NCBI GenBank assembly: GCA_018343915.1
Contig: JABRWF010000002.1
Span: 620,001 to 684,000 of the forward strand
Origin: Agroathelia rolfsii
Lineage: Eukaryota > Basidiomycota > Agaricomycetes > Amylocorticiales > Amylocorticiaceae
Direction of reading: 5' to 3'
Length of the DNA stretch: 64,000 nucleotides
Shown: positions 47,301 through 60,135 of the stretch, one piece after another
Numbering within the stretch: the first letter of the stretch is position 1
How the letters are laid out: each line of letters opens with the position of its first letter
The notes under the pieces: generated by a model
The model's database searches: none
What the model was told of the DNA's origin: nothing
The model's input: only the letters and a program-made list of their open reading frames with translations
Position numbers and translations under genes: made by a program

Positions 47301-49873
47301 GCGAACAAGCAAACATTTCCAGAGACACCATCCGTTTTCAGTCCAATCTGGTCGGCGAGCGCGAACACGCCCTATGTGGCGCCTACACCTGTCAGTGCAG
47401 AACCCACGCCTCAGATCACACTTGCTCAGCAGGTCATGCTCTCTCGATCGCTCACAAACCTGGTCCTGATCAGAGCAAAGCCGGCGGCGGAGATCGCACG
47501 GACACGAGCTGTATTGACGCCAGTGGAAGAAGTGTCCTCTTCTGGTGGTGACTCTGCGACGCAAACACCAGCCACTGCCAGCGCGATAGCGATGTCTCCT
47601 CTGAGAGAGGTGTATAACAGAAGCCCGTCGGCCTCCCCTGCGCAGTCTCAATCCACCTCGATAGGGTCGAGCTCCGAAGCCGCCTCTGTTGCTACTCGTA
47701 ACCAAACGTCGGCTGCCCGAGACCAAGAAGTGATGGCTGGTCACTCCTCGAGCCCGTCGGAGACGCAGGGCACCTCCGCAAAAGATAGCCCCATACAGCT
47801 TGAGGGATATCCACCATCTCCGCTTGAGGATAAACCGCCTGTCACTGTAGTCGAGGAGCAAGAAAAGGCTAGCTCTGGGCCCCCTCCTGATGGTATGGCT
47901 GCTTCGTCTTCCGAACAAGGAGAACGACCTTGGAAAACCCCATCGCTGCCCACAGAAGCCCCTACCCCTGAGAAGATCACGCCTCCTCCTTCTTTCAGCC
48001 AGAGCACCACACCTCCTCTGTTTCACGATCCCTTCAGCTCCATCCCACCACCCCCACCGTTACCTCAAAATCTTGTAATTCGCGAACTAACAGCTCCAAA
48101 TCAGACTGTGCCTACTGTGTTGGAAGAGGTAAATCCGGTCTCGTCGCATCCCTTGGCAAATATTCCCCCTCCGCCATATCAGCCCTCTGCGCCTCCGTCT
48201 GCTCTTATCCATACCAGGGACCTGTCACGAGAGTCTGCCCCTCTCAGCTCCCTTGTTGGGAGCACGCCCTTGAATTCTGCGGGAATTACCCCTCCGCCAC
48301 GGGATATCCCTGAGGCTGCGCCAACCGGTCATCAAACTAGCAGTATCTCAGGGCCGTCAGGCCCAAGGACTCGTCGTCGCCCGCCTCTTCCTTTGGGGCC
48401 GCGTCGGCCTAGTGCCAATGCTAGTGCCCCGACTTACCGAGACAGGCAGGGCTCGGTGTCATCCATGGTCAGCAACCCACGCACGGGAAGCGACCCACCA
48501 ATGTCATCGCACAATACTACATTTGTAGGTGGCTCTACGACTGGCCATTCCACGCCCAGATTCCACACAACGCCGGTGTCATGGCGAGGCATGACGCTCG
48601 AAGCGGCGCAGTGGACACTTTCATCTGCGGAACTCCAGAATATCGTATCCAGAGCCATCCGTCAGTCGGGCAAAGCTCCATCCATTCGCCTATTGACCAT
48701 CGAGATTTTGGATGACTTGCTGCCAAAGGAGGTTGAGCGTCTTGAGGCCAACAAAACAAGGTTGAAGACGCAATACAAAGTTGAGGCTAGGAAGCGCGCT
48801 ACCTATCTAGGCAATCTGACGAGTATCTTTGATGGCGAGCAAACTGGCGGGTCTGCCTCGGCACTGGATCAGGTAGAGAAATTGACTGCGGCAACAAACG
48901 CCATGGACAGGATTACAGAGGAATTGTATGATGTCATGGAGCAGTTGGCTCAACTGAACAGGCTTCAGGATGTGCACTATGCGAGTGCTCTTGCTATGGC
49001 CTTGCGTAAACTCAACTCAAGCTTCTTGAGCAAAGTAGAAGAAAACTCTCGATTGCGAGAGGAGGTTGGAATCTTGCGGGCAGAGGTCGAAGATGGCTGG
49101 AAGATTGTGAGTTGAGACCTAGCTTATCACCTATCCATGAATCAATCATCTTACAACTACTCAGGCGGAAAAAGCAGCCCGCGACTACGACAGCTTAAAT
49201 AGTAGCATCATCGACAGTTACATGGTACCCTCCGAGCCACCATCCGCTCCGCTCCAATCTGCACCCTCTTCTAATAGGTCGTCAACTGTGCCTTTGCGGC
49301 TTAGTCAAGTGTCCATTGCACGGAAATCAAGTGTTAGAGTCTCCAAAGCCGGCCTCAGATCTTCTTCGAGCGCGCGCAGGAGCAGGCACCTATCCTCAAC
49401 GAGCAGCTTCCGGCAATCCTTGGCGTCCAGCGTCGCTTCGCCAAGCGCAATCCCTCCTGTTCCGCCGATTCCTCATCCCTTGGACGTTGTATCAGACAAA
49501 TCCAAATCTAGGACACATTCGACAAGTAGGTTTTCTGTTCTTATCCAACTAACATCAACTAACCAAATTTATAGTTACTATGGATAGCCCAATATCATCA
49601 GACACGAACGCGCTCCTCGAAACCCAGATATACACAATGTTCGGTCTCCCCGTGCCAGAATCGGCCCAGCAACAGGTCAAATTCCGCCCGCGGTCTCTCT
49701 CTGGCCTGCCCACGCCGGATTCTCGCCTGTCGCAGCAGATCACCGCCGGGCGCGTCAGGCCCTGTTCAGAAGTGCCCACCCCCAGCATGCAGTCCTCTAC
49801 ATTCCCTCGTAGTGGGCGTTTCCCCTCTCCCAGGCACGCCACTACGGATGATAACATTTCCATTCCTTTCTAA
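44379..49873 (+). CDS. Large Ser/Pro-rich protein with C-terminal coiled coil (unrecognised)
   Basis: Exons 44379-44924, 44992-45048, 45105-46701, 46765-49106, 49165-49525 and 49575-49873 join in frame to 1733 residues. The start MFANLLSGTKIKTGRKWKN was preferred to an upstream in-frame ATG at 44238 because the basic N-terminus looks native and the upstream part reads like leader sequence. About 1,400 residues are Ser/Pro/Thr-rich and probably disordered, with many SP/TP phosphorylation-type sites and proline runs (VPPVPPLPEQ, IPPPPPLPQN) that could bind SH3 domains. A folded helical region near 1,400-1,560 (WTLSSAELQNIVSRAIRQSG, then long heptad-like helices to EEVGILRAEVEDGWKIAEKA) is the conserved part. 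Proteins of this type in fungi are often polarity or septation scaffolds, but no family was recognised with confidence. Confidence 0.75.
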
Positions 49874-51121
49874 ATAATTCTTATTTCATCTTTACTTTTT
49901 CTCTATATTCTCTATTCCTCCCATGTATCTCTCCCACCACTGCGCTCCTTTCGTTGCCCCTGCTTTATCTTATTTATATATTCATCTTTTCTTATGACTT
50001 AATGATATTATCATGTATAATAGACTATTCTTGTTTGTAACAAGCAGCGCTTGGACTATATGTTATTAACACATGTATATACCCACCTGTCTTTTTTTTT
50101 TTTTACCTCCTCGATTGCTTTTATTTTTCGTGCACAATCCAATCAACCCTGATAACCGCATCTCATTCTAGTTATTTATACCACTTCACACGAGGATTCT
50201 TTGCCTAGAGCACGGCGAAAGAACTTGTAAAAAGAAAGCTGCCCAATACGCGATTGATAGATTGTTGGTGTTCCATTTCCCCGTTCTTCTAAATCCAAGC
50301 CGTGTCAAAGTCTGATTTTTCTTCAGAGAACACTCTCAGAATTCCTCGATAGATATTGTTGATTTTTTTTAAATGTAAATTGATTGACAGGGTAAATACA
50401 CGTTCTTTGAATAATAAACCATGCGTATTGCTCTTGGCAATGATGGCAAAAGAAATTTATTAAAAAAAAAAAAAGGCACTTGTAAAGGGGTATATCAACA
50501 GATTGAAGCACGGACGAAAACGGAGAGAAGGACTAAAGAAAGGGAAGGGGTCGGGGCGAAGCTAAATCCGAATAGAACAGGGAAAAAAGCTGCTCAGAAG
50601 GCATATAATTGGACAAGAAAGGAGAATAAAAAAGATGATACATGTGATATACAATTTTTGAAGCTAACGCAAATCCGAATCAATGAACGTCGTACGGTTT
50701 CTGCTGAGATGCGATGCAGAAAGGGGAGGAGGAAGTGATATGCAGCGATGTTTTCGAGAAGAGGGGAAAGAAATAATGGAGTGATATGTATATGTATATA
50801 TGCGACATAAAAGGAACGTGATGACTCTGCAAACCGATGAAATGAGAGTTATGGACATCAAAAAAAGAGACATCAAGGATATATATGCATTGGTATGATA
50901 ATAATCATTGAATATAAAATTAAAAAAGCACAAAGAAAGAGAACTGAGAGAGAAGGCAATACCAGGAGAGTAAAAGGACAACCAGAAAAGAGCGGGACAG
51001 AATATCATGATGACGCGTGAAGAAAGAAAAAAAACTTCCATGATACACAAGAGGAAATATAATAAGAGACAGGAAAGCGCAGATGCCAGCTGGAGGTTCA
51101 ACATAGCTAGAAGCGAACTTT
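49874..51121. other. Convergent 3' region, low complexity
   Basis: About 1.25 kb between two convergent large genes. It is A/T-biased with poly-T near 50092 and poly-A near 50461. Short open frames are artefacts of base bias. Confidence 0.45.
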
Positions 51122-54100
51122 TCATCCAGATGCGTCAGCCGTCGTAGTAGAACCATCTAGAACATCTTGAGTCGCCGGGGCAATAGCGCCAGCCGTCAAG
51201 ACCTGCTCAATTGTCGGAGAGCGACCCCTCATAGCAAAGGTGGCATAAGCCTCATGCGCTGAGATGCGGTTTGCCAGCCGCGAAGCGCGACGTTGAATCG
51301 CTGCACCTAAGCCGTGTTGCTGGGCTGCCAAGCTTTCTTCAGTGGTTGTCGACAAAGGAGTAAATGTCTTTGGTGGCAGTGGAGGCGGTGGCATCTCTGG
51401 AAGTGGTGGAGGTGGGGGCAGCTCCCTGGGAGGCTTCTCAGGTGATTCGGATTCCGGTATGGTGCTCATGATTGGGAGCCCACTACTGCCTTCAGCGAAT
51501 GGACCGAAGCGTGGTGCCGACAACGAAGAAGCCGAAGACCGTGTGGAAGCAGACAGAGAGTAATCCATCGAGTTATCCAGATCCAAAGATAAATCAAACA
51601 GAGACCTCTCAGCCAGGGTAAGTGGAGGCACCGGGAATGTGGCAAAGTCAAGTCCAAGACCTCTCGTTGTTGCCAGCGGAATGGAAGGAGGAGACGACGA
51701 CGAAGCAGAAACAGTGCGAGTCCTAACAGAAGCTGTATGGGGCGAGAGATAATCCATAATAGGAGATGGCGACTCCTGCTGACGATTACTCCACGAGTTG
51801 AACCTCTTCAATCTCAGCGGTGGGACGTCATCCAGCTGAGGTGGCGCCAAGAACGGGTTGAGGGACACATGCGCGGACTTGGAGCGCGGACGACCGCCCC
51901 CACCCCCCGTACCTGCGATCGTCACTGCGGTGCCAGCTGCGGCAGGAGCACCGTCATCAGCTCCCGCGTCCACTGAGTCTAGATCCGAGCGCGGCGAGCC
52001 AAGGTCATCATCCGCATCCGACGTCGCAGCGGTCAGAGATGGACTGGGCTCCTCCGACGGCGACGCCAAAATCTCCTGCACCGCCAGTGCCTCAGCTGTA
52101 GAGGGTATATGTACACGACGACCTCCCGGTCCTCTCCCCCCTACTCGACCACTGTGAACGCCACCACCACCCGCCAACACCGCCTCATTCGCCTCCTCAT
52201 CCTCTGCTGTAATCGAATCCATGAACTGAATATCATCCGCCGACGGCACCGTATTCATCAACAACCACCTCAGCCCTTTCAGCTCCGTAGCACGCTTCGC
52301 CGCCTCCGCCTCCAGACGCGCGATCCGTCGCTGGAGCTTGTCCACCTTCCTCTCGAGCCCGTCCGCCTTGCGCTGAAGTCCGTCCGCGCGCGCGCGCTCA
52401 GAGGTGAGCGTCTCGCGCAGGATAAGCATGGATGTTGCCGAGCTGGATGCTGAGCGATGGTGTTGGTGGTTTTGAGGAGGAGGAGGGGAACTGCTAAGGT
52501 GAGGCTGGTTCTCCTTGTCGCGATTGTGGTGCTTGGAGTTACTACTACCATTACTATTGCTGCAGCTAGTAGTGCTCGAGTTGCTGCTGCTGCCACCGCC
52601 ACCACCTCCACTCCCCTTGCCATGACTCTCGCCCGACACGCTCATCGACGACGAGCGTCGGGGCGGTTTAGGCCGCGAACGAGATAGGGACGGAGATGGG
52701 CTGCTGCGGTTACTGTTACCACCAGCAGCCTCTGCCGCATTCCCGTCCAGCTTTGGCGATCCAGCCCTCGACTGCAACGGCGACGATGACGACAACGGCG
52801 CCAGCGACGCCAACGAATCCCGCGAATGCGATTTTTTGTTGTTGTTGTTGTTGTTGTTGTTGTTATTGGTACGGATCGCCACTACGGGCTCAGATGAAGC
52901 CGTTACTGGCACCGTCACCTCATCCTTCTTCTTCGCAAACAACGGCTTGGTCGGGGGTGAGGACGCCGTGGGCCCTGTTGCCGCTCCACCGCTCTTGTTC
53001 GCTGACGATGGTCTGGTAGCAACACCAGCCCGCGTGGGCGTAGCAATACTACCGCTGCTCATCATACCAAGTGAGGGCATCCCACGGATCATCGATGATC
53101 CCGTCGGATGGTGTTGATTCTGATGCTGCTGCTGCTGCTGATGATGATGATGAGGGTGAGGCTGGGCATGAGGATGGGGTGGAAGGAGGCGCGTTGGCGT
53201 TGGCGAAACCGGCGGTGGCGAAGGAAGCGGGATTGACGGAGGTGGGGATGAGGGCAGCGAAGCCACCAGCGTAGCGTTGTTGTTGTTGCTATTGCCGATG
53301 TGATGATGATGAGCAGCAGTGACAACATCTTGAGCCCCCGTAGCCGACGACGAAGACGACAAAGGCAAAGCGGGCGGATTAGAGGCATTAGACGTGTTAA
53401 AGTTTGCGCTTCTACTTCCCCCAGTCCCAGCCCCAGTCGCAGTTGCAGTTACAAGCGACGAAGAAGTAACAGAAGCCGACGCCAGCTTTGTTCCCCCATT
53501 ATTACTGCCGCTGTTGTTGTTAGCGCCCATTACAGTATGACCAGCACCAGCACCGCTCTTCCCGCCGACGAGAGGCATAGACGCAGACGTTGGCGAAGAA
53601 AATGAGACCACGCCTGGAATCCTCGGCAACGAGCGCCGCTTCAGGTTGCTAACGCCACCAGCGCTGCTCGTGAGGCTGCTGCTGCTCCGCACAGACAACA
53701 ACGAAGATTGCGAGGAGCGCTTGCCGATGCTGCTAGTACCCCCGCCCCCGGTGGCACTGGTGGTAGTGGTGGTCACCATAGAGCCCATCGTACTTGCACT
53801 TGGCATGCTGCGCAACGTGCCGCTCGCACGTCGACCAGCGCTGCTGGTGGAGATCGAAGTGTGACTGGCGGCATCAGTAGTATCAGCAACAGCATGTAGC
53901 GCACTCGTGCTCGTGCTCGTGCTCATCATAGTCTTCGGGCCCGTCGAATCAGGCGCCGTCGAGGGAACTTCGGCAATACCGCTGAGCGTGGCCATAGTGA
54001 TATTCCCTCCCACCGGCGGCCTGCTGCTATTGTTATCAGGCACCGTCAACGTCTGATTCTCGACGACGGGGACGAGACCAGCGCCAACGGTATCGGTAGC

Positions 54101-56058
54101 ATTTGCGTTTGCATTAACACATGCACCAGCACCAGCACCAACGTCCGCAGCAGAAACAGGGGCGCCAACACGATCGTCATCATCATCGCCAACTCGAGAA
54201 ACATCTCCCGCGGCGACGACGACGACGCCCAGATCCGCACTCTTCTTGTGCTTGTGCTGTTGCTGAAGCGCCATCTCGAGCTCCTTCACAGCCGTGATGG
54301 ACCGCTGCCGACGCTTCGAGGGTGTAAATTCGGAACCACCACCACCAGCGGTTATTGCGGCCACAGACGATTTCTGCGGCGATGACGAGGAATCGGGCAT
54401 AGAAGTCGTAGTAGTAGTGGTAATAGTAGTAGCACCCGCCATTGTTATCGCGGGCTCGCGCCGCCCAAAGCCGAAGCTAAATTCCCGTTGACGAGGACTG
54501 CCATCGCCGGGTATGGACGACGAGGAAGATGACGAAGGGACTGCGGCAGTAGCTGGTGTTGGTGTTGTTGATAACAACAAAGACTCTCCACCCGCAGTGG
54601 TCAAATGACCCGGCCGCGTCGACGTAGAAAACACGTCCTTGTCCTCCGTCTTGACGGGCGCCAAAAAAGATGCTGACGGCGTCGTTGCCACTTCGTCGTC
54701 CTGCGCGGTCCACTTCATCGGCGACTCAACCTCAGCGAGCGGTAGAGCAGGTGCGGCAGGTTTCGGCGGCGACGGCGCCGCGCGCGGCTTGTAAAATAGA
54801 TCACTGTAGTCGTAGTCCGTGCTGGCGGTGAGCGTAATCGGCGGGGGCAGTGGCAGGGGTCGGATCGGGGATTGGGTTGGCGTGGAGCCGCCTCCACTGC
54901 TACTGCTGCCGCTGCTGTTGGTACTGCCATTGCTATTGCTATCCCTAGTACCATTACCGCTCAAGGCGCGAGCGTCAATGTCTTGGTGGCTGCTGCTGCT
55001 GCTGCTACTACCTTTATTCTTGCGCTTGCCGGTGCTAATACTATTGCCGATGCTGCTGCTGCTGTGAGAGTGAGAGTGCGAATGCGAGGCGCGCGTAGAG
55101 GAAGAAACAGTCGTCTGGCTTCTTCGCGACGCAGTCGACTCGAGCGAGACTTTGGGTGTGCGTGAGATAGAGTGATGGGGATGTGTGGACGTGGTGGGCG
55201 TGGGCGCAAGGGACGACGATGACGAGAAGAGCGAATCGCCTTCCGTGGTGCGCGATGATGACAACGAGCATTGAGATAGCTTTGGAGGCGAGAATGAGGG
55301 GCTCACGCCCGATAGCAATCGTGAGTTTAGGGTGGGGAGGGATTGGCTGGGTTGCTGTGAGCCGGAGCCAGTGGGTGAGAGAAGTAGCGGCTTGGGCGGA
55401 GATCGCGCCAATGGTGTCATTGTAGAAGGCGCCTGCGCAATCTTGGACCGGGTTGCTGGTTGACTGGCACTTGCGGTTGTCAAAGAGCTATCATGGCCTA
55501 TCGACAAGTCTGATCTACCATCTTGTCGGGGAGGGGGCGAGACATTGGTAGATCGACCATGCCTAATTTGAGAGATGTAAGTTTTTTTTTTTTTTGGCAC
55601 CATGAAAGGAAAACACACAAAAGACATGGTACGTAGATGAAGCGAAGATATATCATAGACACTTACCCATGTGCATTCTTCTCTTTCTCGATCGCCGCAG
55701 CCTTGGGCCGCCTCACAGTCGTGGGTGCCTTGCTTGCCACGGAAGAAGATGAGGGCCGCTGGGAGGATGATGACGCATTAAGAGGCATCATGGACTGAGT
55801 TTTCTTGCTCCTTCCAAAGAATGGGATCATGCTGTTTTTCTTCGCTAGGTTGGCAGGCAGGGGTGGGAGTGGCGGTGGAGGTTCCTGCGATACCGCAGCT
55901 GAAGCCAAACTCTGGCGGTCGTCTGATCGCCGAGAAGAGTTTGAACGAAGGAGAAACTTGTCAGACAGCTCTGCCGTCTTTGAGCGGAGACGGCTTGTGC
56001 CTGTGGTCTGGCGCGGGGATGCACCAGGGATGCGGGAGGATGGGGAGGAGGATGGCAT
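51122..56058 (-). CDS. Large low-complexity protein with a coiled coil (unrecognised)
   Basis: Exons 56058-55667 and 55562-51122 give 1610 residues. The 104-bp intron has a run of 15 A (minus strand) next to a CTCTCAAATTAG acceptor. The protein is dominated by Ser, Pro, Thr, Gly and homopolymer tracts: an Asn run of about 10 encoded near 52840-52865, a His/Gln-rich tract near 53130, and Ser runs. The only clear structured part is a coiled coil (SERARADGLQRKADGLERKV, then DKLQRRIARLEAEAAKRATE), encoded near 52280-52420. It is followed by LKGLRWLLMN and, toward the C-terminus, a proline-rich stretch (PPPPPLPEMPPPPLPPKTF). It may be a cytoskeletal or signalling scaffold. The single 1,480-codon open exon supports it as a real gene despite its composition. 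Confidence 0.75.
52836..52867. repeat. GTT microsatellite coding for poly-Asn
   Basis: A run of GTT units on the + strand near 52840-52865, read as Asn codons on the minus strand inside the 1610-residue protein. It is likely length-variable. Confidence 0.8.
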
Positions 56059-59000
56059 TTCGGTTGGAGAGACAGAAGAAGTCAGGGGAGAAACGAGTGT
56101 AAGGGCGATTTAGACGCTTGCTCGTCAAGTGAAGACGACAATGAGAGAGAGAGAGAGAGATGTATGATATCAACCTGAAGAATTCAAAATGATTAGCAAG
56201 TGAGTACAGAAAAGCAAGAGACCAACAGGTATAGGCACACTCGCCTGCCAGTGGAAGGATGGAACGGTGTGTGATATGATCACGGCCGTTCAAAATGAGC
56301 AGTGACAGGCCTGAAGAGAGACTTTGGTGAGTGGTGTTTCTCAACCCTGTCGACAATACCGCGGGCACATGGCAAGCGGGTGCAGGTGCGGGAAAGGCGA
56401 AGCGGTGTCGAGGAGCGGATGAGAGGAATGTCTTATAAGAGAGAGCATCTGCCTTCAATACCAAAGTCGTTGATGATGATTTCATCATTTCTTCTCGGAA
56501 GCATTTCAATGCTACTCTCTTTCCGCGGATGCCATAATACTCCTCCTCCTCCTCCTCCTCCTCCTCCTCCCCATTCCCCCTCCCCTCATATTTCTCGAAG
56601 GGCCATATGGACCCGCTGTAGTCTGTACATAATAAATATCCTTTGCATATTGTAAATGGAACAAAAAATAATAATAGGTAGCACCAAACTTAAACATCAG
56701 CATCACTTTGCCCTCCCCACCGCCGGTTCTGCACACAGTCTCAGAGAGGCCGTACCAATGAGAGGCAGTAATCCCAGTCCCCAGAACTTGGCTACAAACT
56801 CCCATCCTGAGACTTGGAGTATCTCAGGGGCCAAACATCCGTTCAAATTAGCCAGCCGATCTTTGCTCCATTTCATATTAGCGTGCCATTCATTCTGCGA
56901 CACATTCCGCCAGGTTCGAAACTGCATTAGAAAAAAACCCCTTGGCCGTCTAGCAACCTAGCCAATCAAATATAAATTCGAGATTTATGTGAGACCGTCA
57001 TGTTGGCTCCTTTTCTATCAGTATGAGAGGGCCCTGGCACTGGCCCGTCGCCTTGCAGCCATGTCGACCTTCGCGTCGCTTGACCCATGTCTTAAATTTT
57101 GGGCTGAAAATCACAAGCCCGTGCCTCCGTACATGGGCTAGATCCCCTAATATGATGATGGAAAGCCGTTCAAGTTTCAGAAATTCCCCTCGCTCCGTGG
57201 GGTACTTGCTAGCCGATGGCTACATCGCTCACTTAGCCTGTTACTGCTCCCCATCCAATGATGATGCCCTTTCTATCCCTCGTTGAGGCAAACGAGCAAG
57301 CAAGCGAATTACCGTTTAAATCTGCATGTCTTTTTTTTTTTTTAGGACTCGAAAAAGCACCGGCGTTATTCCTATGCCGTGTATATACGGTAACTGGCTT
57401 GCATCCAACTTGAAGCCAGATAGAGACACTATCGATTTCCAAAAATCAAAGCGCAAAGGAAAAATCTATCTTGGACGCCGCCTTCTTCTTTCCTTGATGC
57501 TAATCAGCGATACACCTCAAAAATGAAAACTGAAGCAGTGTCGATGATGTTCTTTTCTTTTTTTGTATTTGTTACATCAAAGTATATATTGCAGCTCATA
57601 ACCGTCTTTTATTTTCAGAATACTTATGGGCAATCAATATTCACACCTACCAAAGAAGAGAAACCAGATATCAGAAGCGGCATGAGAACAATGTCCATTC
57701 TCATCGACTTCTTCCTCCTCCAGCTTCAGCTTCTGTCCACCTGTATCTCATGGAATCATGATCAGAAGTATATTACCTCCGCGAGACCCCTATCCCGGTC
57801 GATTCAGGCATTTGCAGACCGAAAACAGGAGCTCTCCGGAACTCACTAGCGCTCACTGCCGGGAGGTCCCAGCTATTGACAAATCAAGCACCAAAAGTCA
57901 TTTATAGTTTTGCGTACATGCGCACCACGGTGATTTATAGGCATTCTTGCTGATGCTTGAGTCATATCTTCTTTCATTTCGGTATCCAGATTTTTCTCCC
58001 ATGTAATGATGCGCATGTACACTACTGCTGGCATGCATAACTTTCACGCAAAATCTCCGCACGTTTGCTACTGCGAGGTGAAGAATCGAAGGCTTAACTA
58101 GTGCCCGGTAAAAGCGGCGAATTTGCATAATCCATCATGATGTTGGTATTATTTCTTATATAGTGTCTGTCTAATGTCATGGCCAAGGACGTCCGACCTA
58201 CTCACGGGCGTCCTAAAATGCCTGTGGAGCATAACAAAGCACATGCAACCCAGGCACTATGTACCCACTCCATTCTTTTCTTTTTCGATACATGAACGGG
58301 CGTATTCTTATCCCGGTTTCATTTTACATTTACACGCTGTATTTTTTTTATTGTTCTCAGTGCCCGGCCAGAAGAAGAGGAAACACTTAATCTTCGACTA
58401 ATTTAGCAACTAATGTCGATGGAAAAGTCTACCATAGCCCCTATAAAGAAGATAGTAAACGCTTGGTAACAAGCAACCATTCACTTTGGCTACTTATCCA
58501 GTCACCGGCAACCCATACATCCATTGCCAGTGCAGTCTTCCCTTCACCATATTTGTCATGTAGGACCCTAGAGTTTGTCTTTCGATCCTCGGTTTTTTTT
58601 TTCTTGTTCATTTTGATGTTCCATATCTCTGATAGAACTCAGGCTCCACTTGCTTTCTTCCTCCCTCCCCCTGGACCCCTTGATCTTTCGAATTTCCCCT
58701 TCTCACTTATATTCCTTCCGGATGTACGAACATAGCACCCTATCTTCATAGCTTCATTTCCGAGTCATACTAATAGCAGTGTGTATACATTTCCACTTCC
58801 CCGCGCTGATATGATACGGAAAGGGCGCCTATCAGTATATATCAGTCACCACCACGACTTCATATGATGAATTTTTGTATAGATATACACTCAGCAGGGT
58901 ACCTATTCGGAATTTTATTCCTACATATGTTGTAATAACCCCAGTAAAGTTTACTAGTACGCGTATCAAGAAAAAAAAATATACATATACACCCTCACCA

Positions 59001-59896
59001 ACAACGTAAACGATTCACGTTGCATTATATTGCCAAGCCAGACCAGTCAATCATTCACCGCTATCATTGAGCCACTGTCATTCAGCCCAAAGAAAACGAG
59101 GTTGTGTCTAGCCCCTCCCCCCCCGCCCCGGAAATTCTGCTCACGCCGCGGGGTCTCCCGACGGCACAGGCACATAATCTGTCAGAGCGCGGGGTTCACC
59201 GAAGTTGGGTGCTCCTATATGCCGTATATATGCGCACATTTTATAAAAAGAAAAGAGAGTTGATGAGTAAAAGGTGCTTTGATAAACATAAGAGAGGAAT
59301 CAGAGGGGAAGGAGAGGAAATGCGGCAGAGACAAGGGTTAGAGCCTTGTGCGGATGAACTACACATCCAGGGTGATCACGTGGCACATGAACAAAGTTCT
59401 GTCCTCTGTCTCTGCGCATACATGCACCGTGTCAAGAGAAAAAAAAAAAATAGACTAGTGTCACTCACCGTTACTATGCCAATTAATCCTGTTCGTAACA
59501 AGAAGGGGAGGGGGGGGGGGGGAAAGAGTGGGATGATAACAACGTCAGTTTCATGTCATGACATGGCAATATGACACAATGAATGATGACAGCCAAGAAT
59601 TGATCCGTCAAGTGTGAAGCAGTGAAAGTGTAAATTTAATAATCTTGCTCAGCATAATCATGATAAAAATAAGAGAAATAACGTGAAGCATAAAATCGGT
59701 GAAGCGAATAGTCGCCAGGCGTGTCAGGGCCAAGCTCCCAAGGGACCGCGCCTGTCAACTTGTGAACAGCCCCCACAACGAGCCTGACATTTTTGAGACG
59801 GAAAACATATGGTGGATATTAAATAAATAACAAATGATCGCCGAAGCTCGCTCTGCCAATGGCCAACTGACGGGCGCGCCAACGCCGACGCGTTTG
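56059..59896. other. Long gene-free region with simple repeats
   Basis: About 3.8 kb. Simple repeats include (GA)n near 56143-56160 and (CTC)n near 56540-56570. A poly-T run lies near 57331-57342, and a run of 12-13 G near 59511-59523. Open frames (up to about 180 codons) lie mainly in repeat or base-biased DNA and show no domain, splice pattern or codon bias that would support a gene. Part must be the promoter of the 1610-residue protein (near 56059) and the 3' region of the GH43 gene. Confidence 0.45.
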
Positions 59897-60090
59897 TTAA
59901 TCGGCGTCGACGAAAGGGGTCAAAGGCTCGCGTAAATCGCAGGCCAGGCAGGATCCACAGCGCTTGCTTGTTCTTTTATCCAAAGCCCTCCGAAGGGAAT
60001 GTAAAAAGAAAAAAAAAAGAAAAAAAGGGGAGTGTAAAAACAAACCAGTAAAATGAAAAAAGCAAGAGACCAAAGAAGAAATCAAAAGAG

Positions 60091-60135
<45 letters not shown>

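Noticed and set aside
47298..48026. 242-codon Arg-rich open frame on the minus strand
   Set aside because: Antisense to the 1733-residue gene; composition is only the mirror of Ser/Pro codons.
52836..53117. Leu-rich frame on the plus strand resembling a membrane protein
   Set aside because: It is the complement of the poly-Asn/Gln/His tracts of the minus-strand gene.
55961..56509. 182-codon minus-strand frame overlapping the start of the 1610-residue gene
   Set aside because: Runs through the promoter and first exon in another frame, with no domain or splice support.
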